A stretch of 64,000 nt of DNA from NCBI GenBank assembly GCA_036768485.1, contig JAVLUZ010000157.1:14573877-14637876 (forward strand), given 5' to 3'. The translations under genes were made by a program, and so were the position numbers. Position 1 is the first letter of the stretch, and each line of letters opens with the position of its first letter. Shown here in pieces: positions 1-11,484 of the stretch. Origin of the DNA: Mermis nigrescens (taxonomy: Eukaryota; Nematoda; Enoplea; Mermithida; Mermithidae). The notes under the pieces are model-generated. The model was not told where the DNA came from, did not search any database, and saw only the letters and a program-made list of their open reading frames with translations.

Positions 1-380
1 TCAGCCGGACAGGTGCTGCCCGGCGATTTTGAGCTGATGGAACGTTTTTTGCATCATTTTTTGAGGTCAAAAGCAGTGAAAACGTCGAAATTTTTCTTGC
101 GCTTCGCGCCAGATTAGTACTTTTAGTGTTTTTTACTCAAAAAGCGCCCAAAATAAATAAATTTTTGCATTTTTTAGTGTTAAAAGTGATATAATGCAGT
201 CAAAATCAGATTGAAAATGCTTTTAAAATGCGATATTACCGTGAAAAAGGTTTTATAGGCTATTCTGACCATTTTGATCGTTGAAACAGCAAAAAAATCG
301 TGAATGTTAAATTTACTGTTTTGGATATTTTGGATTTCAACCCCACCCCCTCCTGCCGACCCTGACCTTGTGCACCTATG
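1..380 (-). mobile_element. hAT-like MITE, family A, truncated by the window edge
   Basis: Reverse-complement copy of the elements at 5526-5945 and 11485-11880: matching stretches include CCGGCGATTTTGAGCTGATG near the left and CCGACCCTGACCTTGTGCAC at the right end. No coding capacity. It has the same order of landmarks as the other two copies: short TIR, G/C run, TTTTGACC-rich core. Confidence 0.75.
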
Positions 381-827
381 GTTGTCTATCTTATTGCAGT
401 ACTGGCCATACATGTTCTGATTGTGCTGAACTCAACAGTGCCGTTTCAAACTTGGAGCAAATAGAAAAAGCAGTGCCTACGCTATTGGTCAAAACAATTT
501 TAAAAGCTCGAATCGTTTCGAACATATTATACAAAAGGCGGTCACATGGATTAGATGCTGATTCAGATTGAGGGACTTCTCATTTTATTTCTGATTATTT
601 TCTTCATTTTACATCTTTACTAATTATGTTTATTACTTTGACCAATTTTTATTTAATTTTCATCGCATACGCAGTGTTAGACGAATCAGTTACAGCATTA
701 CTGCATATTACTATGTAACATGGCCATTGAACGGTTCACTTAGCAGTACCTGTATCATTTCAGCAGTTCAAATGAACATTTACTGCCTTTGATACATGTT
801 CGGCATTGCAAAATATGCGTCTAATCT
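381..827. other. No gene seen
   Basis: AT-rich sequence with no coding frame that I can support. Confidence 0.5.
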
Positions 828-1008
828 CGGGTTAAAGGAATAAAAAGTCGGGTTACCTTGCTTTAACCCTGGATTAGCTTACCCGAGTTTAACCCACCTT
901 CTGTCATACGGGTTAAATTTAACCTAGGGTTAAATTCAACCGTGGCTTAGCTAACCCGAAAATACCCCGCTAACCCAAGGTTAAACTAACCCAACCCACG
1001 TTCGGTCA
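828..1008. repeat. Cluster of GGGTTAA / TTAACCC repeats
   Basis: About a dozen copies of GGGTTA or TAACCC in both orientations within 180 bp, with irregular spacing, so a subterminal array of a decayed DNA element rather than a telomere. Confidence 0.6.
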
Positions 1009-1309
1009 TTCGGGCCGAAGAGAATAAATGGGTAAGTTTATGCGAGGAATGAGTAAAAATTTGACAAAGTATGTTTTGAAAAATTTTGATATTTTTTAAC
1101 AAACTCGCCGTCGAAATAAGATGGTATTCTGGATATCTTAGCGTTCGGGTCACGCTTAGGACAATTGTAGCTGAATCCGAAAAATTGAACACTGTACCTG
1201 CATGCCTCAAATCAGCATGTATGTAGGTCAGAGCTCTTATTGATATTAGTCATACATAAGCTATGTAAATGAATGGCAAAAAATGGGCAAAGAGGTGAGA
1301 AACGTACGT

Positions 1310-1612
1310 GACGGGGGGTTTGAGAGGGGTTTTCACTCCACCCACCCCCCCCACCCCATGGAAAATTTTTCACCCCCGCAAAAATTTTTTCACCTCCCAA
1401 ATCCCATAAAAATCTTTTCACCCCCCCAGAACTCACGATTTGTCCAAAGTTTCCAAAAATTTCCAGAAAATTCGTATGTTTTTATGCTCTAAAAAGATAG
1501 AGCACTGTCAGAAACACCGAAAAACGATGTTTTTGACGTGTACCCGCCATTTTTGAGACCAAAAAGACACTTAAAAATTTCATCTCCCCCAGAATTTCCA
1601 TGCTGTGCATGT
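1310..1612 (-). mobile_element. Family H repeat (ATGCACAGCATGG)
   Basis: G run after ACGTACGTGA, poly-C stretches, and a right end CCATGCTGTGCATGT. Related to 61775-62159 and to sequence at 39226-39600. Boundary 8-mers agree only partly. Confidence 0.5.
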
Positions 1613-2185
1613 CTGGTGAAAGAAATTGTTATTCTTTCTAATATTCCCGAACACCGAAGCCGTCAAGCAATTTTTAAGAAAGTTTCATAACACGTGCAAT
1701 CAAAATATTTACACATTCGAACTAAAATTATTGAATAATTATAGTAATAGCTAATTAATTCAAAGAGAATCAATCAAATAAAAATAACTATGGTGCACAA
1801 ATTAAAATTCAAAAAGAAACTAAAATATCTATGGCGCAAAAATTGAAATTCGATTTAGATAAATGGAAAATAGTTTAGTCGATCGTAATAGAAAACTTAA
1901 TAACAGCATGACGTCATCATAACATGACGTCATCATAAATACTTCGAATATTCTTCGAATCAACTCAATCCTTCATTCATAATTTGAAAATTCTTAATAA
2001 AATAGACGATAGTCCAACGTTCCGAAATTATGCGATTTCCTTCATCATTTCTTCTATGGAGAAAAATTTTTGAATACTCAAGTTAAGAGGTAGAAAAAAG
2101 ACGTAAAACGACTCCAAAACATAGAAAGTTCAAAAAGAGAAAAGTGACGAAATCTCACAGAACGTAAGAAATTTTTGCCTTCTAG
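1613..2185. other. No gene seen
   Basis: AT-rich; a short direct repeat of ATGACGTCATCATAA at about 1909-1938 is the only pattern. Confidence 0.5.
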
Positions 2186-2428
2186 CATAGGTGGGCGGCA
2201 CCAAAGTTCTGGGGGAGGGGGTGCAAGATTTTTCAAAGGTCAAAAAATGGCCTTAAAAATGGTGGTATGGCGGAAAAACACCATTTTTCAACGTTTCTCG
2301 TCAAGCACTATCCACTGGCATCAATAAATTGCGAAAAAATTCAACGATTGAATTCTGGGAGTATTTTGGTTTCTGGGAAGTATTTTGTTTTCTGGGGTGC
2401 ATACCCCAAACCCCCACGCCCAGGTATG
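2186..2428 (+). mobile_element. hAT-like MITE, family B (CATA..TGGGCG)
   Basis: Starts CATAGGTGGGCG, ends CGCCCAGGTATG (terminal inverted repeats). G run near the start, C run near the end, core TTTTTCAAAGGTCAAAAAATGG. The flanking 8-mers are too diverged to prove a TSD. Confidence 0.7.
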
Positions 2429-2496
2429 CTTTTAAGCCGGAATACACATAAATTATGTATTTATCCTGACATTAAAATATAAAATCGCATGCTTAC

Positions 2497-2816
2497 CGTA
2501 CATGCAATCTTCGTCTGACAATTTATGCGGCTGAATATTTTGAAGGCGAGACGAATTCAAATTCTCTTCCTTATTATCATAAACATAATGATATTTACAT
2601 CTCTTCCGCTTGCTAATTTTTGATCCGTTCAGTTTATTATTATCAATTAAAGCTGGACTTTGAGCCGGAGACGTCCCGGCAGTAGCACTGCTGGCTATGT
2701 TTACGCAATCGTCTGATGAGGCGTTCATTTCTTGAACACTGTCCAGGCTAGACCGGGGCAACGGTTGAGCCATCTCATCCTCTGTCTCGATCTTCGGTTT
2801 TAAACTGAACGTCGTG
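2497..2816 (-). CDS. Possible BESS-type exon of a MADF-BESS protein
   Basis: Minus-strand open exon bounded by an acceptor (TTTTAG before 2816) and a good donor (G|GTAAGC, exon end 2497). It encodes an acidic/Ser-rich region, a basic stretch KISKRKRCKY, and ends SDEDCMYG, which resembles the motif near the C-terminus of MADF-BESS proteins. It may be a later exon of the MADF gene at 7.0 kb, with the intervening 4 kb being an intron full of small elements, but phases do not connect directly, so an exon would be missing. It sits between two inverted copies of the CATA-TGGGCG element. Confidence 0.4.
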
Positions 2817-2873
2817 CTAAAATGATAGCTGATGTACAAGTTTTTACACCACTGTTTTTTACGGGCCTGGTAT

Positions 2874-3115
2874 CATACCTGGGCGGGGGGAGGGGGTTGG
2901 GAGGGTACGCACCCTCCCCCCCAGAAACCAAAATACCTACCCCCAGAATTCAATTTTTGAAAATTTTGTTTTGTTCTTCTTTCGCAAAGTGCTCGATGAG
3001 AAACGTTGAAAAATTGTGTTTTTTCGCCATACCACCATTTTTAAGGCCATTTTTTTGACTTTTGAAAAAAATCTTGCACCCCCCCCACCCAGAACTTTGG
3101 TGGCGCCCACATATG
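2874..3115 (-). mobile_element. hAT-like MITE, family B
   Basis: Inverted relative to the copy at 2186. Flanked by CCTGGTAT (2866-2873) and CCTGGTGT (3116-3123), a 7/8 TSD. Termini CATACCTGGGCG and CGCCCACATATG. Confidence 0.75.
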
Positions 3116-3293
3116 CCTGGTGTATGACAAATAAAAAATATTAGGCATTTTTAATTTCAAATTTTAAAATAATAAACCTCTAGTTATTTTCTAACGAAAT
3201 CCGTTTAAAATTAGGGGTGTTCCGACGTTGTAACTTGACAAAATATGCCCATGCTCTCGAAGCATGTTTGTTGAACAGGACCAAGATCTGGAG

Positions 3294-4051
3294 CAGTGTT
3301 TTTTTTTGTACTCGGCAAAGATTTTTCCCGATGTACAAAGACTTTTCGGGACCGTCTTTGTACATGTACAAAGATTTTTGGGAAGATAAAAATTGCAAAA
3401 AAAGGTCAGAAATTCGCAAAATTTTCAGCGCTTCGCGCCGAAATGAATTATTGTGTGTTGTATATATCTTTATAATGGCAGAAATTGCATTTCAAAACGA
3501 AAAATAACAACTTTTTTGGCGCTTCGCGCCGTTTTAAGACGATTCTTAGTGATTTTTGCCCTTAGAGACCTAGAAATTAACTAAAATACGCTACCAAAAG
3601 TCGAAAAACTCTGTTTTTACCAAACTAAAATCGCTAATGTACCATATTATAGTACCCAAAAATTTAAGTGTACAAAATGTACAAAGATTTTTGGGAAGAT
3701 AAAAACTGTAAAAAGGTGAAAAATTCCCAAAATTTTCGGCGCTACGCGTCGAAATGAGTAATTCTTAGTCCAACATATCTTTAAAATGGCAGAATTTGCT
3801 TTTAGATTGGAAAAATGTGAAATTTTTCGGCGCTTCGCGCCGTTTTGAGACAATTTTTAGTAATTTTTGGCGTCAGCAACCCAGAAATTAGCTAAAGTAC
3901 ACTACCAAAGATCGAAAACCCTGTTTTACCACACTAAAATCGCTACTGTACTCAATTGTAGTCCACAAAAATTTGCATGTACAAAATGTACAAAGACTTT
4001 TAGGACCATCTTTGTACATGTACAAACGGACCTTGTACAAAAAACACACTG
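3294..4051 (+). mobile_element. hAT-like element, family C (CAGTG-T(n)-GTA), with exact TSD
   Basis: Starts CAGTGTTTTTTTTTGTACTC, ends GTACAAAAAACACACTG, flanked on both sides by ATCTGGAG (3286-3293, 4052-4059). Internally it holds two tandem units of about 320-370 bp, each with TGTACAAAGA repeats and the hairpin motif (3427-3440, 3518-3530, 3829-3841). Non-coding. Confidence 0.85.
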
Positions 4052-4434
4052 ATCTGGAGGCAAGAATACAGTTTTTTGAGCCCACTTCACTTAGTAAGAT
4101 GTACAAAGACTTTTGAACCGAAATGAAATAATTTTAATAATTCTTGCGCATTTTCAGTAAAATTTTCGGCGCAGCTCACACCGCTTGTATCAAACATTCC
4201 TGAATCTCTTTCTACAATAATAAACAGACAAGTAACAGGGCATGGGGGTTGGTCGTCCTCCATCATCCCAAAGTCAGAAAATTTTCGAACCCCCCCCCCC
4301 GATTTTTGGAAAAATTTGCGATTTTTTTGCCATTTTAGGTGTTTTTGGCTGTTTTTGGCCAAAAATTTGGGGTCATCTACCCCCTTGCCCCTGAAATGGC
4401 CGTGGACCCCTTCCAGAATTTAATGCCCTTCCAT

Positions 4435-4773
4435 CACGGTTTTTTTGTATTCGGCAAAGACTTTTTCCGATGTACAAAGACTTTTCAGAACCGTCTTCGT
4501 GCATGTAAAAAGATTATTGCATTTAAACAAGGGAAAATGCCAAATTTTTCGCGCTTCGCGCCGATTTTTAGACAATTATCAGTATTTTTCTCGTCAGAAA
4601 CCAAGAAATTAGCTAAAACGCACTACCTAATGTCGAAAAACCTTGTTTTACTGCACTGAAAGCGCTATTGTACCATATTTTAGTACACAAAAGTTTGCAT
4701 GCATAAAATGTACAAAAGACTTTTGGGGACATCTTTGTACATGAACAAAGGGACCTTTTACAAAAAAACACTG
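4435..4773 (+). mobile_element. Family C element, single-unit copy
   Basis: Starts CACGGTTTTTTTGTATTCGG, ends TTACAAAAAAACACTG; flanks CCTTCCAT / CGTTACAT (6/8). Contains CGCGCTTCGCGCCG at about 4549-4562. Confidence 0.65.
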
Positions 4774-5500
4774 CGTTACATGTATAACAAGCCTCTTTGT
4801 ACAGACTGAAACATACAATCTCTTCTATTTTTCAAAGATTTTTTGCAGGAAATAACAGCTATTTGATAACTTATGACTGCTTTCTGCTGTTTTTGAAGAT
4901 AAATTGAACTCGTTTATATTTATTGTACATTGATTTCATAAGCGCCATGGAGTTTATGACGAGATTCAATCAGCGTATTACAATCGCCTATCGCAGTCAT
5001 TTCATCTGAGTCCACTTTTGCGTGTAAATTTAGCTCAAAAATCAAAAGACCTCGGCACAGTATAATCAACTATATTAAGAACCAAGTAACACTTTTTGGA
5101 CAGCAAGTGGTTCGCCGCAGGTTACAGGTTGGTAATATGTAGAGCCCGAAGAAGAATGTTATTTTAAGTATAAGATTACGTGGAATAATAAGGCCTTTAA
5201 CGTGGATGATTAAGTGAAAATTTTGTTAATACTCGTGCATACTAGCGCGACATAACTCATTTTATTCATTCAGAAATGCATTGAAACACTTAACATTAAC
5301 CATCTTGATGTTTTCAAACGCAAAACCTTGATGTCTATCACTCAAAATTCACATGTATTGTGAAAAAGATAGCTCACCGATACCAAAGGTGCTTATAACG
5401 TTCTTGGTCAAAATTTTGGATTTTTTGTCTGACGTAAATCATTACTAAATCAGGTTTTTTTGGTAGGCTCGATGCGAATTTTTCACTAGCGAACCACACA
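4774..5500. other. No gene seen
   Basis: AT-rich, non-repetitive by eye. It would be intron if the MADF and BESS exons form one gene. Confidence 0.4.
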
Positions 5501-5501
5501 G

Positions 5502-5523
5502 CATCATCATCATCATCATCATA
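5502..5523. repeat. (CAT)n microsatellite
   Basis: Seven CAT units directly abutting the left end of a family A element. Confidence 0.9.
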
Positions 5524-5525
5524 GC

Positions 5526-5945
5526 TGCACAAGGTCAGGGTCGGCAGGGGGGGTAAATCCCAAAAATCCAAAACAGTAAATTTAACGTTCACGATTTTTT
5601 TTCTGTTATTTTAACGTAACGATCAAAATGGTCAAAATAGCCTATAAAACGTTTTTTAGTGGTAATATTGCATTTTAAAAGCATTTTTAGTCTATTTGGA
5701 CTACATTATATCACTTTTAGCGCTAAAAAATGCAAAAACTTATCAATTTTGGGCGCTTTTCGAGTAAAAAATACTTAAAAGTACTGATCTGATCTAGCGC
5801 GAAGCGCCGGAAAACTTTTGACATTTTTACTGCTTTTGACCTCAAAAATGAGGCAAAACCGTTCCATCAGCTGAAAATCGCCGGACAGTACCTGTACGGC
5901 TGACCCTTCAGGAGGGGGTACCCCCACCTCCTATGTGCATGTATG
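5526..5945 (+). mobile_element. hAT-like MITE, family A
   Basis: Begins GCACAAGGTCAGGGTCGGCA after a (CAT)n run and ends CTATGTGCATGTATG. Contains the hairpin motif GCGCGAAGCGCCG at 5797-5809. The left end is merged with a (CAT)n microsatellite, so no TSD can be read. Confidence 0.7.
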
Positions 5946-6764
5946 ATCGTGACAACATGATACTGATTGACTAATCAATTTTTTATTATATCGCAGATTT
6001 CATATTCAATTAGAGAACAATCGATAAATATGAATTATTTTTTATACATTCGTACATTTAGACTTATTGCTTAGATACCGGTATTTTTAACATGGCAAGT
6101 AGTGAATATCGTTTAACATGCGCATCAATACAGAAAAATGTCAAACTATGCGTAAATTTTCTTATTTACCCAGATTAACGTGAAATTACGTGGAAAATGT
6201 CAAAATAATTGGAATTACGTGAAAATAAAGCTAATCAACCACGCCGAAACTACGTTTTTAGACGTTTCTCAGTGAGTAAATTTCAAATCGATCTTGAAAA
6301 AAGTTTCGTGGGTCCACTTGAAAATCCGGGCTCTAGTAATATGTAACAAATGTGTATACATCTTTGTACATGTACAAAGCGCCTAGAACATAGGGAAAGA
6401 GTGTCTTACCACAGTAACATTCGCCGCCAAGGTTAAAGCACAGAAATATTCGACGTCGAAAAAAAGAACGAACAGATACTACTAAAATTTATTATTCGAA
6501 AAAAACCCAAAATTAATAACTTACATCTTGACACTTTTAAACTGAACTCTACGATAAATATTTCAAAGAGAACTATGCATTTCATTAAGAGATTAATTTA
6601 ACTCCAAAACAGTTGCTAATGCTAATATCGTCGAACACCGTTGCGCTCATTGATTAAGCCTGAAAGGCAATTTCAAATTAAATTTTCGGAGCTGAAATCC
6701 ATGTTGTACAGTGTCTGACCGAAAGTAATATAATTTGAAGTCACTACGCGATGCTATTCCTATG
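5946..6764. other. No gene seen
   Basis: AT-rich; a TGTACATGTACAAAG fragment at about 6363 is related to family C. Confidence 0.4.
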
Positions 6765-7168
6765 CTATAGGAGGTAGAAGTTAACAAACTCTTGCAAATT
6801 TAGAATATCCTTCAAAAATTGCAATTGATCGGCAAACTTGTATTTGGTCGATGTACTGTTGCTGCTCCCTGAACCCGACGACGATTTTTTGATTGACTTT
6901 ACAAAACTGTCGCGCATATTATTCCACTTTGTCTTGCAAATTTCAACTAAAAAGTCGAATTCCGATTGAGTAAACATATTTCTTGTTCTACAAAATTTTC
7001 TTTACCAGTAAAGCCAAGATCGTTTGCAATCATGACCCACGCAATGTCCTTCATTTCGGTATCTTTGTAAGAATGTTCTCCTTTATCCCATAGGCAAGGA
7101 TGCCCCTTCACAGCATAGATTAATGATATCAACGCCACGTCATCAAATTCGTTTTTAGCCATTATCAT
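6765..7168 (-). CDS. MADF-domain protein, two exons of a minus-strand gene or transposon accessory gene
   Basis: Exon 7168-7006 (ATG at 7168, a second Met at 7162) joins across a 59-nt intron (7005-6947, GTAAAG...TTTTAG) to 6946 downward. The join restores ...WVMIANDLGFT-VEICKTKWNNMRD..., the classical spacing of a MADF (Myb/SANT-like) DNA-binding domain; the unspliced frames both break it. A Ser/Gly-rich linker follows, then FADQLQFLKDIL, the end of the domain. The frame stops at 6765 or leaves by an unidentified donor (a GTTAAC site at about 6786 is phase 0). MADF proteins are either host regulators or partners of Harbinger transposases; a Harbinger relic lies at 18-20.6 kb. Which applies here is unresolved. 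Confidence 0.65.
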
Positions 7169-8205
7169 TATCTAATTTAGCGATCAATTAATCATTTTAT
7201 TCGTGGTCGAATTTTTCCCAAAAGTTAATTATATTTTTTGCCATACGACAAGACTGAAACGACAATCAAGACTTAGGAAATATTCATCGTAGTTGTCAGT
7301 GTCAAATCTATGAAAAAATATAAATGTCGCAAACTTGTTTTCAAAAACTGTGAACAAAAGATAAATAGAAAGGAAACGCATTTATTTTTATGAAATCATC
7401 GCGTATACAAATCCTATATTTGCAATTTTTGACGCAAATATGATTAAATCCTGATAATATTCATGAAGGAACGCTTAGAGCAAGGAACAAATGATTAATG
7501 AACATTCTGCAGTAAGCACATACATAAAACACCTAACACGGAACAAACTTTGGATTATTGAGCATACATTTTCATACGTAGAAGCTTAGAAGCTTTTAGC
7601 CTTAAACTTCATAAAGCTTTGAATCAATTATATTTAGTTTGAAATTCGCTGAAAAACTTAGGGCCAAGCCCTCATAACTTAAGCAACGCGTGCGTTATTT
7701 AAGAACCCATTTCGATGTTCCATTCCCACGCAGACTAAACAAGAAATATCTTCAGTTTTTAATATTATCAATTAGAAACAAATCTGGGCGATTAAACTCA
7801 TGCATAGCTACAAGATAAGTATATACTTAATAGGCTTAGCAAAGCAACTTTTGATTCAGCTTAACCTAATGCAATAACAAAAATATTTTTCATCCGGATT
7901 GCTCTTTTCAGGGAAAACAGCATATGCCTTCTTTTAAAAGCAAACCAAATCTAGAGAACAGATTGAAAGATCAAGTCAGAAAAGGTCAGAAACACTAATC
8001 AAGAAGCTAGAAAAGCTTAAAAAAGAATAAAAGGCGCATCTACAGAATAGTAACGTACGTTGTTAATAATCTGTTTTATTTTTAATCTTAGACTTAGACT
8101 TAGGCTGAGTTTTTTGCATTACTGTTAGATAGTAGAAGCCATTGAATAAAACAATTTTTCCAAGTAAACGTAGATGTTTCGAGTTAGGCCCATAGTCACA
8201 TATAC
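7169..8205. other. No gene seen; upstream of the MADF start
   Basis: Low-complexity AT-rich stretch. It would hold the promoter of the minus-strand MADF gene if that gene is real; no motif recognised. Confidence 0.4.
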
Positions 8206-8213
8206 ACTTTGAG

Positions 8214-8685
8214 CAGGCCCGTATACAGGGGGAGATTAGGGGCCACGTGCCTCCTCCCTTCCGAAATGAAATTTGAGAATGATTTTTTCCTTTTTTGCAT
8301 TCTTTGCAAAAAATTGCAAAAATTTTAGGCGCTTCGCACCGAATTTCATGATTATTAATCAGTATATATTTAGTCCCAAACGCGCGATTAAAACACTCCA
8401 AATTCAATCTTTAAACAACTTTAAGCATATTTTGCATATGTGTCTTGCTTTTCGCAGGTTTAAAGCAGAAAAAAGATCCGTGCAGGAAGCGAGAATAATA
8501 GACATTTCTTGGCTAATTTTATGAAAATTTTAGCGCTACGATTCAACTTATCAGATGCTTCTTTCAAAACATTTTTCGGGGCTCTGCCCCATCTGGGTAG
8601 CAAAATTTACAAAGTGTGCAGCTCTAGTGGTCGTAAAACGTCTTTTTTAAATTCATCCTTTGACAAAATCCTGAATACGGGCCTG
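8214..8685 (+). mobile_element. hAT-like element, family D (CAGGCCCGTA)
   Basis: Starts CAGGCCCGTATACAGGGGG, ends CTGAATACGGGCCTG; flanked by ACTTTGAG (8206-8213) and ACTTCGAG (8686-8693), 7/8. Contains GGCGCTTCGCACCG at about 8330. Frames inside it are shadows, with no transposase. Confidence 0.75.
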
Positions 8686-8693
8686 ACTTCGAG

Positions 8694-8800
8694 CACCGTT
8701 TTTGTTTGCACGGGATAAAGATTTTGAGACACATACATAGATTTTTGGCCGGCTTTCCATCGTACAAAAAATCTAAGTTTTTGTACAAAAAAAAACAGTG
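8694..8800 (+). mobile_element. Minimal family C element abutting a family D element
   Basis: Only 107 bp: CACCGTTTTTGTTTGCACGG to TACAAAAAAAAACAGTG. Its left TSD copy ACTTCGAG (8686-8693) is also the right TSD copy of the family D element; its right copy is ACTTTGAG at 8801-8808. Confidence 0.75.
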
Positions 8801-8839
8801 ACTTTGAGAGAGAGAGATGGGACGAGAGTTATGATGATC

Positions 8840-9108
8840 TGGCCCGTATTTAGGGGAGAGGGAAGCGGGGGCCGCCCCTCCCCGGCAATAAAAAATAATT
8901 TTCGAATCACACAAAAGTTCCCCAAAAGGAAAAATTAAGAATTCATAAAAGAGGTTTAAAGCACCGCCGAACAGGTTTTTAGGGTACTTTTGAGCCAGAA
9001 AATGCAATATTCTTCGGCGCTTCGCATCAAATTTCATTCTTAGGTACAGGCCCGTATTCAGGGGCGGAAGGGGAACCGGCCCCTCCCGAAATAGAAAAAG
9101 TTTTGTTC
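8840..9108 (+). repeat. Family D fragments
   Basis: CTGGCCCGTATTTAGGGG at 8840 and CAGGCCCGTATTCAGGGG at about 9044 are family D left ends in series. A right end GATACGGGCCTG at about 11030 may belong to one of them, with younger elements between. Confidence 0.5.
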
Positions 9109-9116
9109 CTCCCAAG

Positions 9117-9560
9117 CATAGTTTCCCAAGGTCGAAAGTTCAGAGGGGTGAAATCCCAAAATTTAGGACCACTAAATTTAGAGTCTAGCCTTTTTTGCAG
9201 GTCAAATATGAAAAATGGCTAAAGCATCCTATATACATAGCATGTTTTAATGTGAAAAACTGCATTTTTAACCACTTTTTGTTCCATTCTGACTAGTTTA
9301 GTCACTCTTGTATGTAAGAAATATAAGAATTCATCGAAAATTTTGACTTTTCAGATGATTTGAAGTTCATTCTAGTATTTTATAGGTGAAAAAAACAGGA
9401 ATGTATTAGTCGCGAAAACATTTTAATATCTTGGCTGCATTTGTACCCAAAAATCACGCAGAAAATGTTTGATAGCTCAAAATCGTCCGACAGTGATTCA
9501 AGTCTCGGACCCTGAGGTGGGGGTAATACCCCCATCACCACCTCCCTATAGGAATGTGTA
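9117..9560 (+). mobile_element. hAT-like MITE, family E (CATAGTTTCCCAAGG), exact TSD
   Basis: 444 bp from CATAGTTTCCCAAGG to GGAATGTGTA, flanked by CTCCCAAG on both sides (9109-9116, 9561-9568). G and C runs lie near the ends. Confidence 0.8.
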
Positions 9561-9640
9561 CTCCCAAGGGTCCCCCTGTCGAAAAGCGTCTAAAACTCTG
9601 CCAAAACATGTTTTTAGCGTACTTTTGAGCTAGTAAACTG

Positions 9641-10372
9641 AAAATTTTGGCATAACTATACAAAGAGGGACCCGTACTTTCTACACTACGTAGTAAGTAT
9701 ATATAAATGACGGACCGTACTTGCTATACGACGTAGTATTATAATATTAATGAGGGATCCTTACTTTCTATATGAACAGTAGGTAATAATATTCAGTAAG
9801 TTTTTAAACGATAGATAAATGAAAAATTGGTTGCTTATATTTTTCATATTACTTCTAACTCAGTGCCCATCTATAATGATCGTGTGAGCTTTTTGCGTAA
9901 GCTTATAACATCATATGGGATATCTAGCTTGGTCCCCGTTCACACAAGCTCAGCTTTGATGAAAAACCTGAGGTGAAAGAACACATTTTGGTCTCGTTCT
10001 TGCCTTCTTTTAAGGTGTCAACTTCTCCGATTAAAGTCGAGATATAATCTTACTAATAGAATAACTCACCATAGCGAGGTAATTTTAAGTTTAAGTTTTA
10101 ATTTGCCCAAATCAATAGGCATTATACATCGGTACTTTGCAAGTGACACACAATAGGTAGGTAGGTATATACCTGCACTGTTTGTAAACATTACTACTTA
10201 CTGAATATTATTACCTACTGTTTGTATAGAAAGTAAGGATCCCTCATTAATACATATTATAGTACTTAATACATTGTGTGGAAAGTATGTGCGGTCCGTC
10301 ATTAATACATATATACTTACTACGTCGTGTAGAAAGTACGGGTCCCTCTTTGTATAGTTATGCCAAAATTTT
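9641..10372. mobile_element. Foldback element with long terminal inverted repeats
   Basis: The left arm (9641 to about 9800, beginning AAAATTTTGGCATAACTATA) is the near-exact reverse complement of the right arm (about 10180-10372, ending ATAGTTATGCCAAAATTTT). Arms carry degenerate repeats around GGGACCCGTACTTTCTA / GGATCC. The roughly 380-bp middle has no usable ORF. Confidence 0.85.
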
Positions 10373-11135
10373 ATTGCTTATGTATTGTTTTGTCTTCTAA
10401 ACCGCTCAAAATCGCTCAAATTTGAGTTGGACGAAAAGATCATGTTAATTTTTTCCCGAAAATCTGCGCTGGATTCATTGTTCAGCTATAGTTCTTGCCT
10501 TCTAGCTCATTGAAAACCAATTAAATTTTTCCGGCACTTTGCGCCGGATATATTGTTAATGTTTTTATCTTCTATCCCGCTCAAAACCGCTCAAATTTGA
10601 TCTTGACATAGAATATGTCAAATTTTTTCGGCACTTCGCGCATAATAATTCATTACCTGTATTATTTTTCGTTGCAAAGCACAATGATTAAATACAAAGA
10701 TACGAGATAAGGAATTAATTCGTCGATTGAGTGATGAGAAATCAGTTGTACAGACAGCTTAGACGATAATTTGCTGTATATCAGTATGAAATACAGTGAA
10801 AAATTTTATTTTTTTACATTTTTTTCACTATTGTATACAGCTCGCCAAGATACGCTCAAAACTGCCTTTATTTTCGCCTATGTCCTAATGGTTCTCGAGA
10901 TATCTAACTTCAAAACGTTTCGGCCTCCCCCTTAAATAAAATCCTGGACTATTTAGGTATCTATAGTGTTGATCTTCTATCCCACTCACCTCAAAAATTT
11001 CCGCCCCCTCCCTCAAATAAAATTCTTGATACGGGCCTGATGAAGACGGTTTACATTAATATTTGTTAGAGGTCAGAGCATGTGTCTAAGAGAAACTCAA
11101 ACTAAGGTCAAAATAAGTACATTTTTCGAGTTAGA
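10373..11135. repeat. Decayed repeat sequence
   Basis: Repeated phrases (CTCAAAACCGCTCAAATTTGA, GCACTTCGCGC) and a family D right end at about 11040. No gene. Confidence 0.45.
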
Positions 11136-11329
11136 GGAAACATAAGGGCAGCGTCACATATTCATCAAGTCCTTGCTGTTGTAATTTATACATCTATTCA
11201 GCATGGAACGGACGTCTTAAACTGCAGGAATGAAGGAAACATAATGGCAGCGTCACATATTCATCAAGTCCTTGCTGTTGCAATTTATACATCTATCCAG
11301 CATGAAACGGACGTCTTAAACTGCAGGAA
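11136..11329 (+). repeat. Tandem duplication of about 99 bp
   Basis: Two direct copies starting GGAAACATAA at 11136 and 11235 and running to CTTAAACTGCAGGAAT, with only a few mismatches. Confidence 0.85.
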
Positions 11330-11484
11330 TATGGAGAAAAGCGACCAAAAATTTCTTAATTAACAAGTCAAAAACTCAAAATGAGCCTAAAAATTAGTTT
11401 CTATGACACAAAGTAAAGTTTTTGAGGATTAAAATATTTAAAAATCAAAAAATATGCTGAAGCAACCACTGCGCGGCCAATAAG

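Noticed and set aside
828..1008. Telomere-like GGGTTA repeats
   Set aside because: Orientation alternates and spacing is irregular, so it is not a telomeric tract.
3217..4659. Several 60-106-codon frames on both strands
   Set aside because: They translate family C repeat units and recur with each copy; no domain.
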